From: Siderastrea radians
Lineage: Eukaryota; Cnidaria; Anthozoa; Scleractinia; Rhizangiidae
DNA: 64,000 nucleotides
Direction of reading: 5' to 3'
Assembly: GCA_964017195.1 (NCBI GenBank)
Contig: OZ024887.1
Location: 64,673,811-64,737,810 of the forward strand
How positions within the stretch are numbered: position 1 is the stretch's first letter; each line of letters starts with the position of its first letter. Below are positions 1-11,972 of this stretch, in pieces. Below the pieces are notes generated by a model. That model made no database searches. It was not told the origin of the DNA and worked only from the letters and a program-made list of their open reading frames with translations. A program made the translations under genes and the position numbers.

Positions 1-1150
1 ATAATCAAGTGACATCATTCTTAAATGACAGGATACTGTCACGCAAATTATTCAATAATGAAATATAATTCGTCAATCGTAAATTAAGATAAATATCTTC
101 GGAGTTCATCAGTTTAATCACCAGGTCCGAGAAAGATAGCTGCCGAAAATTATGGAGATGACTTTGTATTTGAGCGAAAAATTCATTTCTAAGTTTGAAA
201 TATTTCGGGCAAAAATGCTACTTTCAAGAAACCGATTCTTCACGTTTTGCATATTGCTGATCACTAAATATTGGCACCATTTCCAATAACTAAAACTGTG
301 CCCCGTTTGTTTTTTAGTTTTTTTTCCTGTTCAGGTCACGTGATCTGCCAAATATGGTTGTGACTCGAAAACCTTTCCCATGGAACAAATTGTGGCCAAG
401 CAACTTATCGGTGGAAGTTAGGGTTTTTCAAGATATGACGGTTAAGAACTTTCTATAGCAACAATGTGGTAGTTTAGAGTCTAAAGTATGCCTGATCTTC
501 TCAGTGTTCTTCATATATTTGCTACGATACTAGTTGGAAAAATTTGATTCAGTTAATTATCAAGACATTTTATCTTTGGTAATCATTTCTTGATTCTCAT
601 TTATTTACTGGTACGTTTGATCAAGTACTGATGTTGCTAGCTGAGAAACTAGGTGCTTGACTATCAGGGCTGTAAGGGTTAAGAGTTGAGATAGGGCTGC
701 ACTGGACTTTTGCCATTGTTGTCACGTTCTTGTTCTGTATAGGCATGAGAGCTCAAAGCAAATTTCAAGTGTGAATGGTTCAGCACAGGTGCTCAATTAT
801 TAAGGAACTAAAACACCTTCCAATAAAAATAGAACTTTTACAGGTGAATACAAAAACGGAAGATCGTCATCGCTACATGTCCCGCCAGTTCAACATACCA
901 TTCCTTCCGTGAAACGATCGAGCGATTGCTTCAAACTGCTGCCATGACACGACACAAAACAAAATATATAGAGGATATCACCACAGCAACGCCAGCCCGA
1001 AGATATGAGTTTTATTTTCGAGTGGTAAAAAGCAATATTTTACGAAAGAGCGCAACGATGCCAGCGCGAAGATATGAGTTTTATTCTCGAGTCAGGGTAA
1101 AAACAATAGTTTACGAAAGAGCACAGCGAGTAAGTAAAAATATTGTTTTC
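1..1150 (+). repeat. Upstream block of the array unit (repeat copy 1)
   Basis: No gene is supported here. Bases about 207-1150 recur with small changes at 63141-64000, and parts recur at 25376-25960 and 54768-55330. In each place the block lies upstream of a TATA-box promoter module of the ligand array. It therefore reads as the far 5' flank of each tandem unit. The short ORFs inside it are not conserved between copies. Confidence 0.75.
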
Positions 1151-1639
1151 TAACACAAGAAAATAAAATTTGTATCTTCAGTCGCCGTGTAACTTTCTTT
1201 TTATTATATAGACAAGAGTGTTTTTGCACAAAAAAAAAAATAGGATAAAAGCGAGAAATGACGTCATCGATATCCTCACTGGTGAGGATATGGAAAAAAA
1301 AGGCCACTGGATTCCTGGATGGCTTCCTGGATGTCCTTTCGCATGGTATGAACTTTTAAGAATGGTCTGTTTTCCACTAAAACACTATTGTCTCTATAAT
1401 AAAAAAAAAACCGTTAAAAAACCTAACAGGCTAAACTCCATTCCAACTGGAGCAAAGTCAAGTCGCCCAGAATGAAAAAAAAAGCAGTCTAAAACTGATC
1501 CAATTTCATGTAGTTCCTTCTATCGCTAACATGACCACCCGTCCGGCAATGATATTGCTACCAATTACAAGAAAATGCACTGTAATAAAACCGCAAACAG
1601 AATCTAGAATCTACTGAGATATTAGCAGCTAATGACATA

Positions 1640-1770
1640 ATTTCCGCTACTTGCCAGAGTATAAAATTGGGCTAAGAAGTCGACTTGGGCTGAAGATCTT
1701 TTAGGTCGAATGCCGACAAGAACTGCCGCCTACAATCAACCTGAAAAGCACATTGAATCTAAAGGTAAGT
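1640..1770 (+). promoter_or_regulatory. Promoter and 5' UTR exon of ligand unit A
   Basis: A TATAAAA box lies at 1660-1666. A conserved leader follows and ends AAAG at 1764, directly before a consensus splice donor GTAAGT at 1765-1770. The same arrangement, in the same order and with high similarity, is found at 17149, 26268 and 55845. I infer transcription starting about 30 bases after the TATA box, a non-coding first exon ending at 1764, and splicing to the acceptor at 8757-8758 just before the ligand ATG. The transcript itself is not seen. Confidence 0.65.
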
Positions 1771-4445
1771 TTTTGCTAACAAAATGTCAGTGTAGTATTC
1801 AGGGATGGGGGGACAAAGGTAAAAAAAGGGATATGCAGTGATCACCTAGAAGAACTTGTTGAACTGACAATGTCCCAAGTGTCAAGTTTCATTTACGTTG
1901 AAGTGCTATGGATATGGCTGTCGTACTTTTATTGCATTCCTGTTTTTGCATTTTATTTTTCTCTTACTTTTTTTCGGCGAGTATAGCTGATCATCTCGGA
2001 TAGTCATTCATTTTCAAGCGCGAAAAAGCTTTAATTTTGCTCACAGACTTCTCCCATTTTTAAGCGCTTCCGTCTGAGAAATAAGAAGCGATTGTTTTTT
2101 TTTTTTTTTTTTTTTTTAATGCTGTCTGTTCTTGTCATCGTCAACTTGATATATTCAGTTTTCACTGTGTGAAGTTATAACTTTCTTATTTTTTTTACTG
2201 GAACGGTGTCTCAGTTCTAAACAAATCTTACATCAGGTGTTGTGAAGTTTTCTAGTAAGAAAAAGGCCGCAAATTTTTGGAAGGTTAATTTCTGCAGTTA
2301 TACCGGTATCATAATGTTTGCTTGTTCTAAACAGCCCCTAAACTGGATACAATTGATCACTTTTTCTTAAATACTGTAATTTTACATAATTGTCATGTCA
2401 GGCGGTATATAATGCGCCTGAACACGCGGACAATTTATTAAGAGAAAAATTGAAGTTCATTATTCTCGACAATCCGAGACTCCAAATGTCATGCAGTGAT
2501 GTCTCAGAGTAACTATTTGACTTGAATGCTTGCTTATTTTTGTGAAATTAAGAACAGTAATGCTTTTTTCGAGAAAGAAATTTTAAAAATTTTAAAATGC
2601 TAACAATCCGCGTGCGCGAGCCACTTGAGTTATGTTGCCACTCACCAAAATGTACGTCACCACCTGACAACGACTTTTTCTAGATACCATAAAATCATGA
2701 AGAGACACACGTTCTGCGTATCTTTTGCGACTGGGCTTTGATGCGCGGATTGCGTAAAATTGAAATTAATTTTCTGACAGCCCCGTTTTAGATATTGCAA
2801 CCACAAAAATGTCTATACGTTAAAGGCGTTTACTCAGCATTTTTTACAGTTTTGGACACCATGTTTGTTGTTGGGCAAACATGGCGAATATCGCCGAGCG
2901 CAATACACCCCCGCTTCCTCTAATCCCGGCTCTGTTGAATAATCGGGTTATTTCGTATCCCACGCTTTCTCAGCTCGAACTGAAACCAGTTTCCATCACA
3001 TTTGCTGCTTCTTCTTCTTCTTTCATGTACTGTTGCCTTTATGAAACTCAGTTTAAACGTATCTGATATTTGATTAGCAAAATTCACTTGATTCATTTAA
3101 AACTGATAATGTTCGCCAAGGAGGGTACCCTTCGATTGAGAGCATGTTCGTTGGATATGCAGTGTGATACACCTCAGCCGACACCTGGAAGATCTTTTCG
3201 AAAACTAACAATGTACCATGTATGTGTCAAGTTTTATTTACGTTGCAGCGGTGTGGATTTAGCTAATTGTACTTTCATTGCCTCACTTTTTATTCCATTT
3301 TTTTTCCCGTAGAATTCGAAGTAACTGGTATTAAGAAATAAACCTTAAAAAGAAAAAGAAAAACGAAAGAAAGAAAAGGGAAAAATCCAGTCTTTTTTTA
3401 AATAGAAAACTTCACGACGCCGGATCCAAGGTTTGTCGTCTAGAACTAAGACTCCTTTCCTTTAAAAAAATAAGAAAGTTGTAACTTCATACTGCGAAAA
3501 CTGAATACGTCAAGTTGACAAATGACAAGAACCGACAAGGCAAGAAAAAATTGAGTCGTCTTAATGAGCTCGTTTTACTGTATGTAGCTCTGTGTAGTTC
3601 TCTTCTCAGACCGAAGCGTTTAAAAATGGGTGAAGTCTTTGTGAAGAATTAAATCTTTATGCGCTAGAAAATGAATGCATGGATATCCGACACAATCAGC
3701 TATCACACTGTTTGCTTGCTCTTAACATACTGTAGAACTGAATATTAAATCACATTTTAAAAGGCTTCTTCAATAATCACTTTTGCTTAAAATAACTGTC
3801 TGTCATTTAAATATAGCAATTTTCATGTCTGGCGCCGGTTTATAATGCGCCTGAATACGCGGACAGTTTATTACGAGAAAAAAAATCATTTTTCTCGACC
3901 CTCCGAGACTCCAAATGTCATGCAGTCATGTCTCAGAATGACTATTTGATTTGTATATTTGTTTATTTGCTGTCAAACTAAGACCAACAATGCTTTTATC
4001 GAGTAAAGAATTTTAAAATGCTAAAAATCTGCAGGCGCGAGCCACTTGATGGTTAAGTTGCCCCCCACCAAACTATACGTCACGAGCTGACAACGACTTT
4101 TCTAGCTAGACACCATGGAATCATAAAGAACCCACGTAAAAGAAACAAATGTTCTGCGTATCTTTTGTGAGTTAGCATTGAAGCGTAAAATTAAATCAAT
4201 TTGCTGACAGCTGAGTTTAAAATATTGCAACTACAAAACGTCGTATTTGTGCGTTGATGTGATATGAGCCGTTTACTGAGCATTTTTCCCGGTTTTGGAC
4301 CCCAGGTTTGTTGCTAGAAACACCCCCGCTCGAACAAAGCATGACAACAGGAAACAATGTTGCACAATTTAAACTTGTATGATAAATTTTCTTTTTATGT
4401 AGAATAACGAAAACTTGACTCTTTTAAAATGAGTGTAAAGTATTG
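1771..4445 (+). repeat. First part of intron 1, unit A: array-specific repeats
   Basis: This stretch holds no supported gene. It contains sequence shared with the intron of unit B (17250-19260), including a block near 2860-3060 with counterparts at 17770-18010 and 56640-56890. Within it, about 3320-3690 is the reverse complement of about 18310-18670, while the sequence on both sides is collinear. Short ORFs that recur between copies only reflect the DNA duplication. Confidence 0.6.
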
Positions 4446-6085
4446 ATGAGTCAAATGAGTCAATGAGTCATGAGTCATGAGTCAATGAGTCAGATCTGAA
4501 AAAATAAAATTTCGGTAGGAACAATAAAATTAAGCATCACTTTTATTTATTTTGTCTACTTGCTTAATAGTGTGGATTGTCTGATGGTTTAAATGGTCCT
4601 TAAAGGATGGCTGGGAAGGCTATTCTTCGGGGCATGCAAGTAGTTTGACAAAAATAAACAAAAACATATACATTCTAAAAGGGTTCTTTATCAAGTGACG
4701 ACCTCAACGAAGAGGAGCAACTAGAGACAAAATATTATGGTAGCCTTCTAGTGCGGAGTTTAAGGGGTTTACAACCCCTCCCCACCCACCCAACACACCC
4801 TTCTCTCCTTGAAGAGGCCTCTTTCGAGTAGGAACAGGGATAAAATGAGGAGACTAGACTAAACACTAGAGTGAGCCAAAAATAAGGAGAGTAATTGGAA
4901 AGGGGAAACCCTAACCCCAAATACCTCTTCCTCGCCCTTCCCACTGTTCCACGCGCCACTGATTTCTCATATCCAGCTTTAGTAGTTTTGGCCACTTTTG
5001 TCTCCCATCGACCGAGATTTCCCCATTATTAGGAAGAACAATGACTTTGTATTCATTGTCTATTTGTATTTGCGGGTACATTTAAGTTTTAATATGCTTT
5101 GTACAGATACAAGGTCATTTCAGTTTGGCAGCCAAAGGAAAGGTATTAATAATCGACAGTAACTTAATAATGTTACTAAGGTCTATCAATCTGTTGACAC
5201 TTTTTTTCCTGTCTTTGCGACTGACTGACCGACCTACTCTTCGATATTCTCACAGTTGAGAACAATGGATGTCCTAAAGTACAGTGTGAGTGCACAAAAA
5301 TGGGTAGAAAAGAAACATAGCATGCACCTTGTGAATACATAGATATGAACCCCCGAACCTTGATTTATATCCAGAAAACGTGAGCAACATTGACAAAGTA
5401 AAATTGTACTGCGTCCGCTTGGGAGAGCGTTTTGAAAGTCACTCCTGCCCATCATCATATGTTATCTAGAAATAACAAATACAGTGAAGAAACAAACTTT
5501 TTATTTAAAACTGTAACCTCAAATGTCAACTGAGCAAACAACTGCTCCAGTTTAAAATGTGATGTAGTGAAAGTTAAGCAAAACCTTTGCCATATATCAT
5601 TTCCGAATAGAAGAACGTTGACGTGTTCACTGGTCAATGTAGATAATTTCGCACAAAGGCTTAAAAAACAAATTCGAATTCCTTTAAATAAAGTCGTTTC
5701 AAGTGTCAACAATACAAAGCTATTGTGCTTCCTTTTGTGAAGTCTTTTGTGTTGTTTCAAATGCAAATTACTCGAAAGTAATATTAGCGAATGAAATGTT
5801 TTACTGTAATTAAAATCTATACCACAAAACAATGCCTAAAAAAGGATTTCATTCGACTGGAAGACCAGAAAATCCGATAAAACAATGCCCCGACTTAAAA
5901 TCTATGCGTCAGAAAAGCCTTTGGGCATAAAATAAGCATGTCTAAGCAGATGGACAAGGATTTCACTTACCTTACGCTTCGCTGATTTGTCCGCCATTTT
6001 TGGGTGGAAAACAGATATCAGATCTTTTTATGAAAAACCGCTGATCCGATCTGTTGGTTCATGACTCATGACTCATTTGACTCAT
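4446..6085. mobile_element. 1.64-kb insertion with TGAGTCA-repeat ends
   Basis: The left end carries six copies of TGAGTCA (4447, 4456, 4464, 4471, 4478, 4486). The right end carries three copies in inverse orientation (6062, 6069, 6078). The outermost 17 bases, ATGAGTCAAATGAGTCA, are perfect inverted repeats. Flanking sequence on both sides continues in the related intron of unit C (about 44215-44290), so this is an insertion. Two adjacent minus-strand ORFs (5234-5458 and 5455-5832) show no recognised motif, and no transposase is seen. The superfamily is not assigned. Confidence 0.6.
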
Positions 6086-6797
6086 AAAACATCCGTTCTC
6101 GATACAATTACTAAAGTAATAACCGCATGGATAGCTAATTTACTGTGTAGAAACCTAAAGAGACGATTCTCAAACACCAATAATGTTTTATGTTCTCGTG
6201 TCAAGTTCAGCTCTACAAACAAATAAATAAAATGAATTTGACACAACTCTCGCTTTCTCCAACCTCCGCCATCTCGAACAATTTTTCGCTTCTCGTGAAC
6301 ATTCGAGAAAGCAAGTAATCTATTGTATTTCAATAAACGTCATAATGTTGATGGGGGATTTAAGCTACTGTATTCTTGAATTAAACATCAACTTTCAACT
6401 CGAGCAATCAAGGCGATAATCGCATTCTAAAATGTATGAGACTTTCATATTTTCGATCTGTTAATTTGAATGAGTCTTTTACTCCCCGGAATTACTTTTG
6501 GGCGGTGGCCGAGCAACTAGGAGGTCTAACAGCCTAAAGCCTGTAGCATCCTTATTCAGATCAAGAGCTTATGCCGGACTCCTATTTAGACCAAAAAAGG
6601 TATAATTATTCCGACAAAATTCCAATTTCCAAGCCAAAATGGTTACCTATAAATACCCAGGCGTTGCTCTTTCTTAGAACGTGATGCGCGTGGAGTTGCG
6701 GGACAGTTGAGGACCGATTCGTCTCCTTACCACACTCCTGTTTTCCCCGTCAATGAAAGACAAGGGAGCCTGGAGACGAGACGAGCTAAGCGCTATA
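6086..6797 (+). repeat. Intron 1 repeat shared by units A, B and C
   Basis: This block recurs at about 19850-20450 (unit B) and at 44400-44720 and 45880-46140 (unit C). It includes a short stretch with a GGTGGCCGAGC motif near 6503, 20072 and 44632. No gene is supported. Confidence 0.55.
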
Positions 6798-8220
6798 GAC
6801 CTTTTTCACGCGGCTACTATCTAGCATACAAAAACGAAACATTTTGCACACTTAGCCTCGCAGTGAACAACTTGAGAACGATTTTGACTTACTTATACCC
6901 TTCTACTCCACGTGGAGCATAGGTTCATGGAAAACGCCCGCCATCCCGTTCTGTTTTGGTTTAGCTTCTCAATCTGCCTCTAGGTGTAGCCTGCCTCGCC
7001 CACCTTGTCGTCCACGATTCTCCTCCAGCTGTTTCTGGGACGGCCTTGGCTCCTCTTTCCCTGTGGGTTCCACCTTGATGGACCTCAGGCATCTGTTGAC
7101 GAAGGACTGCAGCTTGTTGTAGGCTGCTTTTCTTACTCTCCACGTCTCTAAGCCATAAGGGAGGACAAACGTCACGTTTGTGTTGAATATCCGTAGCTTT
7201 GTCTTTCTGGACATCAACTTTGATCTCCATACAGGCGTCAATCAGTATTGCGAATGCAGTTCTTGCCTTCCCAATCCTCACCTGTAAGTCCCGATCAGAT
7301 CCACCATCCTTGCTGATGTCACTGCCAAGATAGGTGAAGTTCTCCACTTCATCAATTTCTTCCTCATCCAGCTCTAACTTGTCTGCATTCCTGGTGTTAG
7401 CCCTCATCACCTTTGTGTTGGATTTGCTGATCCTAAGACACGTCTTCGCTGAGAATTTTGCAAGTCGCGTTAACTTGAATTGCATGCCCTGATGGTTGTG
7501 TGAGAGGAGGCAATGTCGTCAGCGAAGTCCTGATCTTCAGATCTAGCCGGGTCGTGAGGGTCTACTGTATGCCATCGCGATGCTTCTCCGTTGTCTGCCG
7601 CATTATCCAGTCGATGACCAGCAGCAACAGAAAGGGCGACAACAAGCATCCCTGTGAGCATCTCAATCAGTTCAGAAAGAACTCCATTGTGGATGACTCT
7701 ACAGGTGCACTTCTCATAGGTCTTCTGTATGAGGATGATGTATTTCTCTGGGATTCCATAATGACGTAACAGCTTCCACAACACTTCCCTGTCAACACTG
7801 TCAAATGTCTTCTCATAATCCAGAAAGGTCGCGTAGACAGGAGAGATCTACTCGAGAGACTGCTCCACAATGATCCTCAAGGTGGCAATTTGATCTGTAC
7901 ACGACCTTTCCTTCCGGAACCCAGCCTGTTCATTCCGCACTCGTTTGTCCAACTCAGCTTTCAGTCTCTCCAGGATTATCCTATTCAGCATTTTTCCAGC
8001 AGTAGATAGCAGCATAATGCCTCTCCAGTTCTTGCATGCCTTCAGATCTCCCTTCTTTAGAAGCTTGATCAGGTAGCCTTCATTCCAGTCATCTGGTATC
8101 TCGTCCGTTTCCCAGATCTTCCCAAACAGCTCATGCAGCATCTTGAGAACGAGTTTAGACGTACAAAAACAAAGCTTCTATTCTCCGAGGATTCAACATG
8201 GCCACCGCGTGACAAAGGTC
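6798..8220. mobile_element. TIR element carrying a decayed LINE
   Basis: The ends match as inverted repeats: GACCTTTTTCACGCGG at 6798 and, inverted at 8220, GACCTTTGTCACGCGG. TATA flanks both ends (6794-6797 and 8221-8224). The empty site is visible in units B (about 20397) and C (about 46075), where the flanking sequence runs on directly as GCTATAC. The interior is mostly a broken minus-strand LINE. The duplication could be TA or TATA, so the superfamily stays open. Confidence 0.6.
6961..8141 (-). pseudogene. Decayed LINE reverse transcriptase, RTE-like
   Basis: Reading leftwards, the reverse transcriptase region starts in the reading frame of 7848-8141. That frame holds a KNWRGIMLLS segment and NEQAGFRKERSC. 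The next frame, 7470-7784, holds a degraded catalytic-loop motif FADDIA in place of the usual YADD. The frames at 6961-7485 and 6969-7241 hold ENFTYLGSDIS and a YGLETW segment. These motifs and their order are typical of RTE-related LINE polymerases. At least three frame changes break the protein, and its endonuclease part is absent. It lies wholly inside the TIR element at 6798-8220. Confidence 0.75.
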
Positions 8221-8758
8221 TATACCAGGCTTCTCTCAATCCCTGGATACTCAAACTAGAATGTAAACCTGATACCTCATTACAAACCGAACCGGTTAAA
8301 AAATACTCTTTGAGGCCGTATATACCCTTATAACCATGTAACATATCAGTAAAGAAGCATCCCCTCTGCCTCCCTAACGGAGGTGGGGGAGGTGGGATTA
8401 CGACCAGGTCACATACCGTTAAATTCCGCTTTTAAGCTCCCCCCGGATATAGGCCCATCTACCTGTTAACAAAAATTATATTCCGATTATATAAGCCCCC
8501 CCCCCACCTGATACCGCTCCCCTCCATTTATCCTTGTTCCTCTAACGTATATGTACGTAAGTACTTTTACAGAACAAAGTACAACTTCAAATTGTCTTCC
8601 GTCTTTTTTTGTTGTGTTACAGTTGCACTGGCATTGTTAGAGTCTGATTGATGTTTTGTTCCTAATAGTATTGAACTAATTTTTTTCAAATAACGGTATT
8701 GCGACGCTTCAAAGCCTTTCTTTTTGGCATTAACAAATCTATTTTCTCTGATCCATAG
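8221..8758 (+). other. End of intron 1, unit A, with splice acceptor
   Basis: No gene is seen. A pyrimidine-rich tract leads to the acceptor AG at 8757-8758, two bases before the ligand ATG. The sequence CTGATCCATAG before the junction is preserved before the B, C and D copies as well. Confidence 0.6.
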
Positions 8759-8760
8759 GA

Positions 8761-9369
8761 ATGCTTAAACAACTTATTTTAGCTTTTGCCACAGTCGCTT
8801 CCTTTGCAAGTTACGTAGGAGCACAGTCGATCTCTTGCCAACCTTTGACAACATCAGAACTGGAGCTCAAACTGGATTCGTTTGGCGGTTATAACAAGCA
8901 CTATCAAGCCATCACAAGGAAGGATGCTGAGAATTTCCCCATCCTTCTCAATCAACCAGCCGCTGCGAAATTGCCTGTAAATAAATTGAAAGGCATTATC
9001 AAAAAGCTGTTCCGTGGCAAGAGAATGGCCAACTCTTTCCCACAAACAAATCTCACAAGTGTTGCAAAGCGAGGCTCTCTCGACCAATTTGGATACCATC
9101 GCCTTTGCACCGAGTGGTCAGCGGTCACCACGCTCTCACCTGATTATTTCCCGCGCTATCTGAACGAAGTGATCTGTGACAAGAAGGACAACGGTTGCCT
9201 TGGTCCCGAAGGAGCCTGTATCCAAGGAAGTTTAGTTGTGAACGTTTTGAAGAATACAGGTGTATGCGGAGCTGATGGAAAAGAGACCTGGCAACTTGTG
9301 AGCGAGTCTGTCAGATCGTGCTGTAGCTGTCGGCTATATCCGGGCTCATCTTTAAGCGGATTATTGTGA
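8761..9369 (+). CDS. Secreted cystine-knot-like ligand precursor, copy A
   Basis: The product is a 202-residue secreted precursor, probably a cytokine or growth-factor-like signal. Residues 1-21 form a signal peptide with likely cleavage after VGA. Residues 22-88 form a prodomain ending in the furin-type site RGKR (85-88). A short linker carries an N-glycosylation sequon NLT (97-99) and a second basic site KR (103-104). The mature domain has eight cysteines at 116, 139, 146, 153, 169, 187, 188 and 190, with FPRYLNEVIC before the second and CCSC near the end. The coding region is one exon right after an acceptor at 8757-8758, and its promoter is inferred at 1660. The spacing resembles IL-17, Spaetzle and Trunk/PTTH ligands. 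The fold class is fairly likely; the exact family is not settled. Confidence 0.85.
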   Translation: MLKQLILAFATVASFASYVGAQSISCQPLTTSELELKLDSFGGYNKHYQAITRKDAENFPILLNQPAAAKLPVNKLKGIIKKLFRGKRMANSFPQTNLTSVAKRGSLDQFGYHRLCTEWSAVTTLSPDYFPRYLNEVICDKKDNGCLGPEGACIQGSLVVNVLKNTGVCGADGKETWQLVSESVRSCCSCRLYPGSSLSGLL

Positions 9370-10158
9370 CACTGTTATGTTTGTGGGCAGAAATTATTTC
9401 TTCCTTCATCTCAGTGTTTCCCCTGTAAGATAGTTCTTGAACCGTCTAGTTTATTTGTTATATCGTTTAATAATACTAAGCATAAGTCCAAGGCAATGTT
9501 TCCAAGGCATAATCAGAACACCTCTTAGTGGCCTGCAAGCAGCTTCGCTTATTGAGTTATTCGCGAGAGTATCTTGGCAGAAGAGCCACGATTTGCGAGC
9601 TGGCGTGAATAACTCACCAAGTGAGCCTGGTTACAGGATTTCCTCTTAGGCCCAGACCTTGCTGATGCGTTTTCCTTTGAAGACGCATAATTTTTGATTA
9701 CCTTAGTTTTCAACTGTCTGTCGTACATTCTAAAGCGATAGAAAACGCCATTGAAACGAGACCCTTTAAAAACGCTTTCAACACCATAGATAATAGTTTT
9801 AATGTAGACAAGAACGCATCCCAGTGTATTCGCTTTCTGTCGTCTTAGTGTGGTGTGGACAAGGGGACATGTCTTTTCGTGGTGTGGACGATATGGTGTG
9901 CGCCGTCAAACGAAAACGCGCGTGTGGACGGAATCTTAAAGTTTAGGAACATTTGCTTTGGGGGTGAGGGTGGAAGATTTATTTTTTCGACTGGGCTTCG
10001 TAATATCGAGGCTGCCATACATACAAATTAACAAATAGAGAATGTACACGTGTTTACATACACGTAGCCTGCATGTGTAATCATCCATTCGAGACACTGA
10101 GTTTCAGAGAGTGCATCGCACTGTAAGTCAATAAATTGTTTGAATACATCTGTACCTT
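9370..10158 (+). other. 3' UTR and flank of ligand copy A
   Basis: No further gene is seen. Sequence just after the stop is conserved after every ligand copy. The part from about 9650 has a counterpart at 58010-58440, downstream of copy D. Confidence 0.55.
9529..9641. mobile_element. Small palindromic MITE, short copy
   Basis: This short copy is flanked by CCTCTTAG at 9521-9528 and 9642-9649. Longer relatives sit at the same place downstream of copies C (47422-47997) and D (57792-58002), and a half copy lies at 14401-14504. Unit B lacks it at the matching place (about 22060). Confidence 0.6.
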
Positions 10159-10480
10159 TCAGGGACTACGGGGTAAGATTTGCTTCATAGCGAGACGCTC
10201 CTTTTTTATTCTGTAAAAAAACAACAACAAACAAACAAAGGTTGAGTCACACCTCGGACAAAGATGACCCTTACAGCTGGAGCTTAACCAGGTTTTTGCA
10301 ACATCAATAACTACTTCTCCCGGGTGGTGCTCAGCGGTATCCATTTATACTCGTGGGTAAAGAGGAAGAGTCACGTTTCTTGTCTTAGGAAACAAAACGA
10401 TAATGCAAGAGCAGACGCTAGACTCGAGCCTTCGACCCTGCGATCGAGAAACCGACTCGTTAACCAGTACACCACCGCTC
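10159..10480 (-). mobile_element. tRNA-derived SINE, copy 1
   Basis: Read on the minus strand, the head (10480 down to about 10410) begins with GAGCGGTGG. It has an A-box-like TGGTGTACTGG and a B-box-like GGCTCGAGTC, and ends with CTGCTC, which pairs with the start. The body continues to about 10160 and includes a segment near 10350 reading ACGAGTATAAATGGATACC. This head-plus-body layout is that of a tRNA-derived SINE. A second copy lies at 58495-58888. Confidence 0.6.
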
Positions 10481-11619
10481 ATCTCTTCTAAAGTAACCTT
10501 AAAAATTGGGACACCAGATGACGAAGGATACCCGCTAAAAATTGACTTGACATGTGACAGTATTTGCGCTTGTCCGATATTAATAAATTGTCAATAGAAG
10601 CATAAAATGGAAATCAAAAGAGGAAAAGCCAAGTTTTTTTAAATGATAAAATGATAATTTAAATGTTTGTTTAAACAAAAGCGTTTTGATAATGGTCTTA
10701 ACGTTCCTATTGAGCAGCAGTTCCTAGCCTCAAACGGTAGCATGCAACCTCTTCCCCAGGGCCTTCTCCTCATTCAAAATGGCGGTCGGAGAACCCCTGG
10801 CCAAGGCTGCTAAATGGATCCAAAAATTCGTGAGGATTTTGTCACGTAAAACACAATAAAATGTCTTCGCTTTGTTTGAACAACGCTTTCAGATTGCAAG
10901 AAAACAAACAGGGCTGCCAGAAGCTGGAAACAACCTCCGAAAAAGCCATTTCATCGTGTGTCACGTAACAAAATACTCCATGATTCTTTCCACAGTTTTG
11001 GAACAAGTATTACACTGAAGCGCGGACACCAAGGGTTTTTTAAGAAATTAAACTTGGATGGTGCAACAAAGCTCTTTAGTACCCGCGGCGCAGTTCATAG
11101 CGACCTGGCGTTACAACGGATAGATGGTCGCAGAGATACGCCCAGCCATGGATAATTTTAAACGCTAAAAGCAAGATCCCAAAAAAACTTATGCGTTATT
11201 TCACCGGTAACTAGTGTAGGTCACGAGAATTGACAAAATGTGACAAAACTTGGTGGCTTGTTATTAACGAGTCGAGCACACGCATTTTGCAGTCTTTGGA
11301 GACTGGGCATTTGACAGCTGGATAAGCCAAACAGAAGACCTGCAGTAATCGAGCCTTGATGAGAAGAAAGCGTGGATGAGAGATTCTGTATTCTTCTTGG
11401 ATAGAAATTTCCAAATGCGACGCAGAGTATACAAATTAACAAGTGAAAGAAGGATGCAGAGCAGAGCTTCGTAATACGTGTACCCATGTCCAACCTGCTC
11501 TCAAGCGACGCACCGAGATCTTTCACTACTGGAACGGAAATAACATTTTAGTTGCAATTTACTCCATCAAATGTGATTTTGCCTTACACCGATGACGGGC
11601 CGATGTCACCTACATGTTT
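10481..11619 (+). repeat. Spacer of unit A shared with units B and D
   Basis: No gene is supported. About 10960-11550 matches 22110-22490 and 59220-59720. The match breaks near 11547, where unit A departs from the others: beyond the gap lies foreign retroelement DNA, followed by an inverted version of the next shared segment. Confidence 0.5.
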
Positions 11620-11819
11620 NNNNNNNNNNNNNNNNNNNNNNNNNNNNNNNNNNNNNNNNNNNNNNNNNNNNNNNNNNNNNNNNNNNNNNNNNNNNNNNNN
11701 NNNNNNNNNNNNNNNNNNNNNNNNNNNNNNNNNNNNNNNNNNNNNNNNNNNNNNNNNNNNNNNNNNNNNNNNNNNNNNNNNNNNNNNNNNNNNNNNNNNN
11801 NNNNNNNNNNNNNNNNNNN
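11620..11819. other. Assembly gap of 200 N
   Basis: The run of N is exactly 200 bases, so it is probably a placeholder of unknown true size. ORFs crossing it are not real. Confidence 0.99.
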
Positions 11820-11972
11820 ATATCTATTGCAATTAATGCTCCCAACCCATGAGAAACAAGAACACAACAATGATATGTGGGGTAAGAGGTTGGGAATGAA
11901 GTACTCCAATAGCACGCCGAGCGACGCCGGTCGACTTCCCGCCCAAGCGCACAACCGAATATCGACCCGACC

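Noticed and set aside
5234..5832. Two adjacent minus-strand ORFs in the TGAGTCA-ended element
   Set aside because: No transposase or other domain is recognisable; kept only as a note in the element entry.
6495..6560. GGTGGCCGAGC segment resembling a tRNA A box, repeated near 20072 and 44632
   Set aside because: No B box, no acceptor stem and no consistent cloverleaf could be found.
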